15,857 bases of DNA from an uncultured Clostridia bacterium (GCA_944381255.1 CALWKL010000082.1:1-15857); one strand, 5' to 3'; positions 1 to 6,272 are shown, counted from the stretch's first letter. Notes: a model not told the origin generated them from the sequence alone. Numbers and translations: made by a program.

Positions 1-1552
1 GCGACTTAACCGAAATATTTGACATCAAAGATACTACTACTGCCGCCAGTGGATATATAAAGGTCAATAGAGCAGGCCCAGGATTGCCACAAATTATCCA
101 AGTAATCACAAATAGAATAGAAACAAATATGATAGTACCTATATTTGTCTTTAAAGCACCCCACAAAGAAAATCTTTCTCCAGTCTTAGGAGTGACTACA
201 AATATTGGCTTATACCCCAAAAGACATAGACATACATTACCTATATAAGATGTTGCCAAAGAACCTACACAAATGAATATCATAGCAGTAGCAATTAACG
301 CTCTTCCCAGGGATTCAAACTTGGCATTAAATATAATTAATTCAATCAAGGTAACAGCAAAGGACAGCAGACCCATAAGCACTACTACTATACCATATTG
401 AGTAGATTCAAATCCCAACCCCCACATCACTAGAGTAGATATTAAAATAAATAAACCACAAAAAGGAGCAAAAATTTTTGCGATTCTTAGTGATGTGTAC
501 AAGTCAATCTTAGCAAACAATGGCACTGCTTTTGAACGTATAGCACGACGCAATATTCCTTTTTTAGCGGCTTCTATCTCACCTTGTACCCATCTAACTT
601 CACGTTTTTTAAATCCAGCATAGTTTAAAGGATAGGCTTCGTATGCTATAACATTATATGCATATTTGATACTATACCCTTTTGATGCTAAAACCATAGA
701 GAATGCGGTATCCTCTACCACTACTTCGGGAAATCCTCCACAAGCAAGCCATGCCTCTCTAGATATTACCATTCCATGTCCAAGTAGTGTAAGTTGCCCA
801 TATTTATTTCTCATTAATTGAGTGCAATGATAACTTATACGCATAGTACAACGCATATTACTATCAAACCAGTTAGTCCCCTTTAGTGGCTCATGACACG
901 CCTGCACTCCGCCCAAAGTCTTGTCATCTTGGAAATATTTTAGCATTTGAGTAAGGAAATCATATTGTAATACTTCATCACAGTCCATTACAGCAAAGTA
1001 ATCATAATCGTCACGAGAGCTAAGGTACTCATTTAGAGCGCCTCCCTTGAAGCCTTTTCGGTTTTCTCTTCGAGAGACAGTAATAGTGTACCCTTTTGCA
1101 CGCAACTCTTCTACCACTTTGTCCATCTCGGCACGCACTTTTTCATTGGTACTATCATCAAGCAACACAACTTCAAAATTACTATAATTTTGCTTTACGC
1201 TTTTACGCAAAGCCTTCGCATCAAACTCATTGTAGTAGCAATATATTAGTAGCACTTTGCTATTAATTGTCAACTCTTTTTCATCCATCTCGTGATAGTA
1301 TGCCTGCCATTTCTTACGAGTGGCATAGTATAGTATTAGATAAATAGTATCTCTAAAAGATGATACCCACAACAATAGCACACCTATTAAGTTTATCGCT
1401 AGGAATATACCCACTATAACTTTAATTGTATCGTTAGATAATGCGGTAAATTCCGGGCTATAGAACATCGCAAACCACATATATACTACATACGCAAGCC
1501 CTGCAAGCAACAATAAACATAACAAGTTCACCGCCAAAGGCGACCTTTTCAT
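1..1552 (-). CDS. Membrane-bound GT2-family glycosyltransferase (C-terminus beyond window)
   Basis: This is a processive-type family 2 glycosyltransferase that probably makes or extends a surface polysaccharide from a nucleotide sugar at the inner face of the membrane; the substrate is unknown. I translated 517 residues with no stop before the window edge. Two membrane segments lie at about 8-30 and 44-65. The cytoplasmic GT-A domain follows, with DD at 132-133, the DCDE (DxD) motif at 190-193, GGFPEVVVED with the catalytic-type ED at 280-281, and RxxRW at 317-321, where cellulose-synthase-like enzymes usually have QxxRW. At least four hydrophobic segments follow (about 356-375, 385-407, 415-445, 470-488), with the segment YKPIFVVTPKTG at about 447-458 that is common in this superfamily. 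The ATG at 1552 has an AAGGGG-type ribosome binding site and a strong promoter just upstream. It lies downstream of divIC on the same strand but has its own promoter. The family is secure; the product is not. Confidence 0.9.
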   Translation of the reverse strand, partial: MKRSPLAVNLLCLLLLAGLAYVVYMWFAMFYSPEFTALSNDTIKVIVGIFLAINLIGVLLLWVSSFRDTIYLILYYATRKKWQAYYHEMDEKELTINSKVLLIYCYYNEFDAKALRKSVKQNYSNFEVVLLDDSTNEKVRAEMDKVVEELRAKGYTITVSRRENRKGFKGGALNEYLSSRDDYDYFAVMDCDEVLQYDFLTQMLKYFQDDKTLGGVQACHEPLKGTNWFDSNMRCTMRISYHCTQLMRNKYGQLTLLGHGMVISREAWLACGGFPEVVVEDTAFSMVLASKGYSIKYAYNVIAYEAYPLNYAGFKKREVRWVQGEIEAAKKGILRRAIRSKAVPLFAKIDLYTSLRIAKIFAPFCGLFILISTLVMWGLGFESTQYGIVVVLMGLLSFAVTLIELIIFNAKFESLGRALIATAMIFICVGSLATSYIGNVCLCLLGYKPIFVVTPKTGERFSLWGALKTNIGTIIFVSILFVITWIICGNPGPALLTFIYPLAAVVVSLMSNISVKS

Positions 1553-1592
1553 TTGTATTCCCCTTTTCCTTTTATAAGATAATAACAAAAAA

Positions 1593-1621
1593 ATTTTATC
1601 ATAAGCGTGTACATATGTCAA
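1593..1621 (-). promoter_or_regulatory. Sigma-A promoter of the glycosyltransferase gene
   Basis: Read on the minus strand, a perfect TTGACA (1616-1621) is followed after 17 bp by TAAAAT (1593-1598), preceded by TG one base away (extended -10). The predicted start is near 1586, about 34 nt before the ATG. It begins within about 25 nt of the divIC stop, and no terminator is seen between the two genes. Confidence 0.8.
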
Positions 1622-1644
1622 TGTAAAAAACGCAAAAGGATAAT

Positions 1645-1908
1645 TTATTTAATAAAATACTGCTTTTCTCCCTCTACTCCATAACCATTTTTTCTAGCGG
1701 ATAGAGCCTGATAATCTTCACTAGATACAGTATCGAGAATGGCTTCTGCTGTCTGTATCTCTAGTTCTAAATTATATAAATTATCACGAACTGAGTGTAG
1801 CGTAGCAGATTTGCTCGCTATGGTAGTAAATTGCCAAATAGCAATTACTATTAGGCTAGCACAACCAATAATTTCTAATAAAAACACAATAGCTAATTTT
1901 TTAGACAT
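1645..1908 (-). CDS. divIC: DivIC/FtsB-like septum formation protein
   Basis: This 87-residue bitopic membrane protein is probably the DivIC (FtsB-type) subunit of the division-septum complex, which pairs with FtsL and DivIB. It has a short cytoplasmic end, one membrane helix at about 5-27, a heptad-like stretch at about 28-65 that could form a coiled coil, and a C-terminal ARKNGYGVEGEKQYF segment. That segment matches the 'AR..lGyv..GE..y' ending typical of DivIC/FtsB. The start is supported by AGGAGGG at 1912-1918. It is third in a yabP-yabQ-divIC order, the order known in Bacillus subtilis, 27 nt after yabQ. Individual residues are poorly conserved in this family, so context carries much of the call. 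An intergenic hairpin covers its ribosome binding site. Confidence 0.75.
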   Translation of the reverse strand: MSKKLAIVFLLEIIGCASLIVIAIWQFTTIASKSATLHSVRDNLYNLELEIQTAEAILDTVSSEDYQALSARKNGYGVEGEKQYFIK

Positions 1909-1934
1909 ATACCCTCCTATTCATATAGGAGTAT
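1909..1934 (-). promoter_or_regulatory. Hairpin sequestering the divIC ribosome binding site
   Basis: In the yabQ-divIC transcript, CTCCTAT (positions 1931-1925) pairs perfectly with ATAGGAG (1920-1914) across a 4-nt loop. Three more A-T pairs can add across a GG bulge. The stem contains the divIC Shine-Dalgarno AGGAG and sits directly after the yabQ stop codon (1936-1938), so a ribosome ending yabQ would be expected to melt it. Confidence 0.55.
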
Positions 1935-1938
1935 TTTA
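1933..1938 (-). promoter_or_regulatory. Possible extended -10 element for divIC alone
   Basis: TGCTAAAAT on the minus strand (the hexamer TAAAAT at 1933-1938 overlaps the yabQ stop) has the TGn extension, but no convincing -35 is present. Initiation about 7 nt downstream, near 1926, would give a divIC mRNA lacking most of the 5' arm of the sequestering hairpin. The call is tentative because A/T-rich DNA yields such hexamers by chance. Confidence 0.3.
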
Positions 1939-2496
1939 GCATATTGAATTATTCTTTAAATGCACTTTTGCAAAAATAGTTTTAAAAAGCCAAAACCCCA
2001 CAACAAAAGCCAAAAAATGATAAAATCTAAAATCGCCATAGTCCACCCAATATATCAATCCTACCAAACTAATGCCAAAGACAAGAATAGACAAAAAGCC
2101 ATATAGACAATAAAAGCCATTTTTTATATTAATACTTAATTTTTTCTTTTTTGTAAATTTTTTTGAATTTTTTAATAATTTAATGTTTTTATTATTTATT
2201 TTTTTTGAAATGTTTTCCACTTTTTTATTATCGCTTGGCAAAAAGGTAATTTGCCTTTTTACTTCCATTATTACATTATTATCACTTTTAAAAGATTTAT
2301 TTTCTAAATTTTCACTATTATTTATTGATTTTTTTTGATTTTTTAGTAATTTTCGCTTGTCTATATTTTCTTTATTAAAATATTTAACAAGCCAGCGAAA
2401 CAACACAACTAATAAACTATCCATTGCACTAAAAAAAAGCCCAAGGCAAAGAATTAGTAAAAATATATATCCTTGCCCTAGACTTTCAAATAGCAT
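1936..2496 (-). CDS. yabQ: YabQ-like spore cortex biosynthesis membrane protein
   Basis: YabQ is a membrane protein needed for spore cortex formation in B. subtilis. This 186-residue protein has membrane segments at about 9-33, 128-150 and 157-175. The last one opens with GDFRFYHFLA (154-163), which closely resembles the G-E-F-R-F-Y-x-F-L-A stretch I recall from Bacillus YabQ. Between the first and second segments, residues about 39-125 form a Lys/Asn/Ser-rich, low-complexity stretch encoded by A/T homopolymer runs, much more A/T-rich than the flanking genes. The start codon overlaps the yabP stop (TAATG), and AGGAGG lies at about 2506-2511 inside the end of yabP, so the two are probably translationally coupled. 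Its place between yabP and a divIC-like gene matches the known cluster. Confidence 0.8.
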   Translation of the reverse strand: MLFESLGQGYIFLLILCLGLFFSAMDSLLVVLFRWLVKYFNKENIDKRKLLKNQKKSINNSENLENKSFKSDNNVIMEVKRQITFLPSDNKKVENISKKINNKNIKLLKNSKKFTKKKKLSINIKNGFYCLYGFLSILVFGISLVGLIYWVDYGDFRFYHFLAFVVGFWLFKTIFAKVHLKNNSIC

Positions 2497-2771
2497 TATT
2501 TAAATATCCTCCTAAACAAACTCTTTTTCTCGCCCACATAATTGATAGATTTGACTTCTCCGCTAAGCGCCACACAACCTGTATCAATATTTAGATTGGT
2601 TACTTCCAAATTATGTCCTAAAATTTCCAATCGTTCCCCACGCACTACGCACACAAACTGCGAGTGGATTGCGACTTCGACATTTTCTACCCCAGTTATC
2701 TCTAATTTGTTTCCATTGTCCAAAAGAATTTTGTGTTCTGTGAATCTTTTTTTTGTATCAATTTCTGCCAT
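2496..2771 (-). CDS. yabP: YabP family sporulation protein
   Basis: This is a small soluble protein of the YabP/YqfC family, which acts in the mother cell during endospore formation and is linked to YabQ and cortex assembly in B. subtilis. The 91 residues match the family's usual size of about 100. The order is family-like: HKILLDNGNKLEITGV (13-28), then a strand-rich core with VVRGERLEILGHNLEV (42-57), LNIDTG (60-65), then LSGEVKSINY (69-78), and a basic C-terminus. I start it at 2771 because AAGAGGTG lies 3 nt upstream of the ATG. An in-frame ATG at 2837 sits inside a terminator hairpin and has no ribosome binding site. It is the first gene of yabP-yabQ-divIC, with a sporulation-type promoter candidate just upstream. 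Confidence 0.88.
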   Translation of the reverse strand: MAEIDTKKRFTEHKILLDNGNKLEITGVENVEVAIHSQFVCVVRGERLEILGHNLEVTNLNIDTGCVALSGEVKSINYVGEKKSLFRRIFK

Positions 2772-2789
2772 ACGCACCTCTTTTTTACT

Positions 2790-2818
2790 AAGGTATGCTT
2801 TCAAAATTTCCTTTATAC
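2790..2818 (-). promoter_or_regulatory. Candidate sigma-E-type sporulation promoter of yabP
   Basis: On the minus strand GTATAAA (2812-2818) is followed after 14 bp by CATACCTT (2790-2797). This resembles mother-cell sigma-E elements (-35 near GNATATT, -10 near CATACANT, 13-15 bp apart). The same -10 also fits the sigma-K pattern CATANNNTA. B. subtilis yabP is, from memory, sigma-E dependent. The predicted start near 2783 leaves a leader of about 12 nt, just enough for the ribosome binding site. Confidence 0.4.
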
Positions 2819-2820
2819 AT

Positions 2821-2850
2821 AAAAAATAAAAGTGCATAATAGCACTTTTA
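2821..2850 (-). terminator. Rho-independent terminator upstream of yabP
   Basis: TAAAAGTGC (2827-2835) pairs with GCACTTTTA (2842-2850) across the loop ATAATA. On the minus strand the stem is followed by ATTTTTT. It would stop leftward transcription before the yabP promoter. Because another terminator already closes the lipoprotein gene at 3057-3087, this one suggests either a backup or a short separate transcript between them. On the plus strand the stem is followed by AATTTTTT, so it could work both ways. Confidence 0.6.
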
Positions 2851-3056
2851 AATTTTTTCTTGAGAGTCTATAGTTGTGCTAGGGCTAGCTTCGCTATGCA
2901 TAGATGAACTACGGTAACTGACAGTATTTTGCATAGTGCCGAAGTCATCTATTTAAAAATAGTAATTTTTAAGCGAATAAACTTTATTTATGTTTTTGTA
3001 TGCTTGGAATGCATACTTTTATCCTTAATTATTTATGTTTACTTAATTTTTTAACT
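2851..3056. other. Non-coding stretch with interleaved stems
   Basis: No convincing reading frame is seen. The part at 2880-2955 is richer in G+C than its surroundings. It contains CTTCG-CTATGC (2889-2899) matched by GCATAG-(TGC)-CGAAG (2931-2944), and directly adjoining ATAGATGA (2900-2907) matched by TCATCTAT (2945-2952). The two pairings are interleaved, so they form either a pseudoknot or alternative folds. A separate inverted repeat GTATGC/GCATAC lies at 2998-3016. No clear sigma-A promoter was found for it on either strand. Confidence 0.4.
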
Positions 3057-3087
3057 AAAAAGTAGCAATAGTAAATTGCTACTTTTG
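3057..3087 (-). terminator. Terminator of the lipoprotein gene
   Basis: A perfect 12-bp stem, AAAAGTAGCAAT (3058-3069) with ATTGCTACTTTT (3075-3086) and a 5-nt loop, lies immediately after the lipoprotein stop codon. On the minus strand the stem ends in a T run. Confidence 0.8.
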
Positions 3088-3088
3088 T

Positions 3089-4411
3089 CTATTCATTTGA
3101 ATTTGGTTCGACAACTTTTATCGCGTGGAAAGTTGAATCAAAATAACATGCATCGCCACGGAAACTTGCTGATATTACTAATTTATAGTCATAATACCCA
3201 TTTGCACTAGTAGCACCCTCGCCTTGCCAATTTGCTTGGTCATAATTTGAAGATACAAAATAAATAATTGGCTCATTATCCAATAATCTCTCAGCACGGC
3301 TATTAAGCATAACTACTTTTACAGTAACATCACTTGGGGTAGATGTCTCAATGGTAGTACTTACATTCATAGCACTTGCAGGCAAGGTATACTCTACTTC
3401 TTGCCCATCATTCTCTATTACCAAAGTATAGTCGACACCATATTTTAGTTCTTTAGCAGCCACTACCAAATCAGTCTCGAAATAAAAGTCTTGGAAATTT
3501 GGTAAGCCCATAGCATACGCACGCAAACGGTAACTACCTACAGGCAAACTGTCTAGCCAAACATTGTTGCCAGTTTGTGCTAGAATTGTGTATTCCGCTT
3601 TATTCAAAGGGCGGTATGCGTATTGAATATAACTAGCTAACTCGGCATACTTTGACTTTAGCGCATTGGTAAATATATCCAAATCTCCATCTCCAACTTG
3701 CCAGTTAAGAGCTGCATCTACTTCGTCCCCATATCCCATAAATATAGTATTGTATGAAATATCAGAATCAACTAACGCTAGGCTTATATCAGCCTTCTTT
3801 ATTGTGTAAGTAATATCATCTAATACTAGAGAATTGTACTTTGCTCCACCATCTAGAGTAACTCTTACATCATAAGTACCTGCATCAACAGGAGTATCAT
3901 CATACGCTTCTGTTTTGTCAGAACTTTGCTCTCTGTATTCAACTTTTGATACAGTTACACCCTGAGGTAGATTTAATTTTAAAATATCGTCTATAGATAG
4001 AGCCTCTCCAGTGTAAGTCTTTTCGTAATTTTTAGTATATTCTAAATCAAGATTTTGACGAGATACAGACACATTGAATGTAGTGGTCATAGTCTTATAC
4101 CGTACTACTACCACTTGATTCTCTGCTGCTTGATTAAATTGATTGGAGGTAGTACCATCATCATATTCAATATATACAATATCTGCATTGTTAAGATGTA
4201 GGTCAGTCTTGCGCCCATTCTTATATTCTACTGTAAACACTCCATCATATAGTGCTGGAGTTATAATATCCCCCACCACAAATTCTGTAGTAGATGGAAG
4301 AGTCTTTATCCTTATGGCACTAATTTCATCATTAGCGCCACACCCTCCTAGACCTAGAGCACCTAGTCCTGCCATGGTACAAATTGACAATGCACATAAC
4401 CATTTTTTCAT
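3089..4411 (-). CDS. Lipoprotein with bacterial Ig-like domains
   Basis: This 440-residue protein is predicted to be exported and lipid-anchored on the outer face of the membrane. A basic, hydrophobic signal peptide ends in the lipobox LGGC with Cys at 24. Residues about 30-117 resemble a bacterial Ig-like (Big_3/Big_4-like) domain, with VGD at 46-48, VEYKNGRKTDL at 61-71 and a closing TTTFNVSV. Residues about 122-210 resemble an MBG/YDG-type domain (YTGEALSIDDI and DAGTYDVRVTLDGG, then YTIKKADIS). The rest, to 440, is strand-rich but not recognised. The start is supported by GGGAGA upstream. It is a single-gene unit with its own promoter and terminator, divergent from the mTERF-like genes. 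A cell-surface binding or structural role is inferred; no catalytic motif is visible. Confidence 0.85.
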   Translation of the reverse strand: MKKWLCALSICTMAGLGALGLGGCGANDEISAIRIKTLPSTTEFVVGDIITPALYDGVFTVEYKNGRKTDLHLNNADIVYIEYDDGTTSNQFNQAAENQVVVVRYKTMTTTFNVSVSRQNLDLEYTKNYEKTYTGEALSIDDILKLNLPQGVTVSKVEYREQSSDKTEAYDDTPVDAGTYDVRVTLDGGAKYNSLVLDDITYTIKKADISLALVDSDISYNTIFMGYGDEVDAALNWQVGDGDLDIFTNALKSKYAELASYIQYAYRPLNKAEYTILAQTGNNVWLDSLPVGSYRLRAYAMGLPNFQDFYFETDLVVAAKELKYGVDYTLVIENDGQEVEYTLPASAMNVSTTIETSTPSDVTVKVVMLNSRAERLLDNEPIIYFVSSNYDQANWQGEGATSANGYYDYKLVISASFRGDACYFDSTFHAIKVVEPNSNE

Positions 4412-4502
4412 ATTTAATATTCTCCCATTTTTAGTATGTTTAATTATTGCAGAAATAAACCTACAAATAGCCTAAACTAACTTACACTACTAAGTACTAT
4501 TT

Positions 4503-4531
4503 ATTATAAACAAATTTTAGATTTTTTACAA
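4503..4531 (-). promoter_or_regulatory. Promoter of the lipoprotein gene
   Basis: On the minus strand TTGTAA (4526-4531), 17 bp, then a perfect TATAAT (4503-4508). This predicts a leader of about 85 nt. A TTGACA further upstream (minus strand, about 4548-4553) has no good -10 partner. Confidence 0.6.
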
Positions 4532-4660
4532 ATGATTTTGTTTGATTTTGTCAAAAAATTTAACATTTTAAGATATTTTAAAATTAAACTTTGATATTAA
4601 GTGAACAAATAAAAGTTGTCATTTATACTCGAATTTACAAGTATTTCTCTAAAAACGGTA

Positions 4661-4689
4661 TTGATTTATCAACATTAATTTGCTATACT
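4661..4689 (+). promoter_or_regulatory. Sigma-A promoter of the mTERF-like gene pair
   Basis: TTGATT (4661-4666), 17 bp, then TATACT (4684-4689), with TG at 4681-4682 forming an extended -10. The predicted start near 4696 leaves a leader of about 18 nt and lies downstream of the in-frame ATG at 4591, which excludes that codon as the start. Confidence 0.75.
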
Positions 4690-4701
4690 AGAAGATATAA
4701 A

Positions 4702-4708
4702 AGAGGGG
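4702..4708 (+). promoter_or_regulatory. Ribosome binding site that fixes the start at 4714
   Basis: AGAGGGG lies 5 nt before the ATG at 4714. The longer in-frame ATG at 4591 has no Shine-Dalgarno sequence and lies upstream of the promoter. Confidence 0.75.
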
Positions 4709-4713
4709 AAAAT

Positions 4714-5895
4714 ATGCAATCTACACTTAGACAAAATAATTCTTTAGAAAATATAATCGAAAGACTGGGCACTCAACAAATAGAGAAAAAAGTAAAATAC
4801 ATTCAAGAAAATTTTGGCTTGAGCACCAAAGTAATTTATTCTTCACCCACAATACTTACTCTAGATATAGAAGATGAGTCCAATCCTCATAGCCTACCTT
4901 TCAAACTAAAATTTTACAGAGAAAAACTAGGCTTTACAAAAGAAGTATTTGCTAAAAATCCAAACTTACTACAATTAGATTGTAACAGCCATAGTCAAAC
5001 TTCGGTAATCGGCAAAATTGAAAGTTTAGAGATGCTTGGATTTACTCTCAAACATATCCGTAGCGCGCCAATACTTTTGAGCCTAGATAGCGCCCCAACA
5101 TCTCCTAGCCCTACATCTATTAGGCAAAAAATAATTAATCTTAAGACTATGGGTATATCAGACAAAGCGTGGCTATCTTATCCTCTAATATTAGCTATGG
5201 ACTGTAACATAAAATCTACTAGCCCTACTTCGATAGCCTGCAAAATGCAATTTTTTGCAAAAGAATTTGGGTTTGATGGCACACAAATTAACAGTTTCTC
5301 ACGGCTATTAGGTATGGACTGCTCTATAGAAACTGACAACCCAGCGGCATTGATAAACAAAAGAGATTTTTATCTAAATAGAGTGGGGCTAAGTCTAATA
5401 GATTTGGCTAAATTCCCACACTTATTAGGATATGATTGCGACCCAAATAGCAAGAATAGAACTTCAGTATCACGCAAAATAGACATCTTCTTAGAGAATG
5501 GAATTGATTTAGAAATACTGCAAAAAATGCCACTTTTGATTGGTATGCCTCGTGATGCAATAAAGGTTCGCTATATGCTGTATCGTGTATCAGGGCTAGA
5601 CAAGCTACCTCATAGTTCGAGCATTTTTGTCCAAAATGAGTGTAAGACTTACGCTAGATACAAATATCTCGATACCGAGATACACCCTCAAGGAAATTTT
5701 CGTCCAATTGCTTATGATGAAGCAAAATTCCAACGAGCCTTTGATATTCGCACCACCGACCTAATGCAAAAATATCCATTAGATACACAAGCACTGCAAG
5801 ATTTGGAGCAACAATATGCTAATCTTCCAAGCACCACGCAACCAATAAAACTAGACAGGTGTGAATTAGATTATATTTGTGCAGAGAAGCAATAG
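4714..5895 (+). CDS. mTERF-like helical repeat protein, 393 aa
   Basis: Seven consecutive repeats of about 36-39 residues fill residues about 24-295. Each reads roughly K-[IL]-x-F/L, then a G-[FIL]-[STD] turn, a second helix ending P-x-L-L, an Asp, and a polar linker that often carries S-P-T-S before the next K. The linker Asp recurs at 51, 89, 125, 163, 202 and 241 (spacings 38, 36, 38, 39, 39). Four of these are followed by Cys (90, 164, 203, 242). Helix-turn-helix with P-x-L-L is the pattern of mTERF repeats, known mainly from mitochondrial and plastid nucleic-acid-binding proteins, so a solenoid that binds RNA or DNA is a plausible inference, not a demonstration. Residues about 296-393 are not repetitive and include YARYKYL (313-319). 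There is no signal peptide or membrane segment, so it is probably cytoplasmic. The start at 4714 is set by promoter and ribosome binding site. It is followed 10 nt later by a second, smaller repeat protein. Confidence 0.75.
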   Translation: MQSTLRQNNSLENIIERLGTQQIEKKVKYIQENFGLSTKVIYSSPTILTLDIEDESNPHSLPFKLKFYREKLGFTKEVFAKNPNLLQLDCNSHSQTSVIGKIESLEMLGFTLKHIRSAPILLSLDSAPTSPSPTSIRQKIINLKTMGISDKAWLSYPLILAMDCNIKSTSPTSIACKMQFFAKEFGFDGTQINSFSRLLGMDCSIETDNPAALINKRDFYLNRVGLSLIDLAKFPHLLGYDCDPNSKNRTSVSRKIDIFLENGIDLEILQKMPLLIGMPRDAIKVRYMLYRVSGLDKLPHSSSIFVQNECKTYARYKYLDTEIHPQGNFRPIAYDEAKFQRAFDIRTTDLMQKYPLDTQALQDLEQQYANLPSTTQPIKLDRCELDYICAEKQ

Positions 5896-5898
5896 GAG
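5894..5898 (+). promoter_or_regulatory. Ribosome binding site overlapping the upstream stop codon
   Basis: AGGAG shares two bases with the TAG stop of the first repeat-protein gene and lies 7 nt before the ATG at 5906. It selects that start over an in-frame ATG at 5879 inside the upstream gene and implies coupled translation of the pair. Confidence 0.7.
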
Positions 5899-5905
5899 TC
5901 TTTCT

Positions 5906-6211
5906 ATGACTATAGAAGAATTATCTGTCGTGTTAGGCGAAAACGCAGAGACTGCTACCCAATTAGCAGAAAACTATCCTTTAATCCTTGAAATGTCAGT
6001 AGAAGAGTTATCTCAAAATTTCCATATTTTGATAAAAGCAGGAGTATCCCCTCTCGATATACATAGTTTACTTTGGATAGTGCCAAGTATTTTTGTTGTT
6101 GACCCTAAAAAATTTATTTTAAATATTAAGAAAAAGCAAATTCAATGCATATTAAATAAGGAAAATTTTGTAGAAAAAATTTATTCAGAGCCGCAATTTT
6201 TATTAAATTAA
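5906..6211 (+). CDS. Small mTERF-like repeat protein, 101 aa
   Basis: This short protein has about three repeats of the same general form as its upstream neighbour. Residues 2-31 end with NYPLILEM. Residues 32-67 contain LIKAGVSPLDIHSLL followed by VPSIFVVDP. Residues 68-101 end with EPQFLL. The shared features are a G-[VFI]-[ST] turn, a second amphipathic helix and P-x-[IL]-[LF]; they are weaker than in the first gene and the Asp-Cys linker is absent. It starts 10 nt after the upstream stop with a ribosome binding site overlapping that stop, so the two are almost certainly one operon, and the products may work together or derive from one another. It ends abruptly on a repeat boundary, so it could also be a fragment of a once longer protein. 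No terminator was found directly after it. Confidence 0.65.
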   Translation: MTIEELSVVLGENAETATQLAENYPLILEMSVEELSQNFHILIKAGVSPLDIHSLLWIVPSIFVVDPKKFILNIKKKQIQCILNKENFVEKIYSEPQFLLN

Positions 6212-6272
6212 CAAATTTTTTGCTTTTTTATCATATAACTTACTTTTAGTACTAAAAATCTTCTATCTTTGT

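Noticed and set aside
2772..2837. Longer N-terminus for YabP from an ATG at 2837
   Set aside because: The codon falls inside a terminator hairpin with no Shine-Dalgarno; the added residues do not resemble the family, and the 91-residue form does.
2998..3016. GTATGC/GCATAC inverted repeat as an operator or terminator
   Set aside because: A 6-bp stem with no T run or promoter nearby; kept only as a mention within the non-coding stretch.
4143..4475. 110-codon plus-strand open frame
   Set aside because: Antisense to the start of the lipoprotein gene and covering its leader; no ribosome binding site or domain.
4591..4713. Longer N-terminus for the mTERF-like protein, from an in-frame ATG at 4591
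   Set aside because: It has no ribosome binding site and lies upstream of an extended sigma-A promoter (4661-4689), while the ATG at 4714 has AGAGGGG at 5 nt.
6190..6235. Possible terminator after the small repeat-protein gene
   Set aside because: Only a 4-bp GCAA/TTGC pairing can form before the T run, too weak to call.
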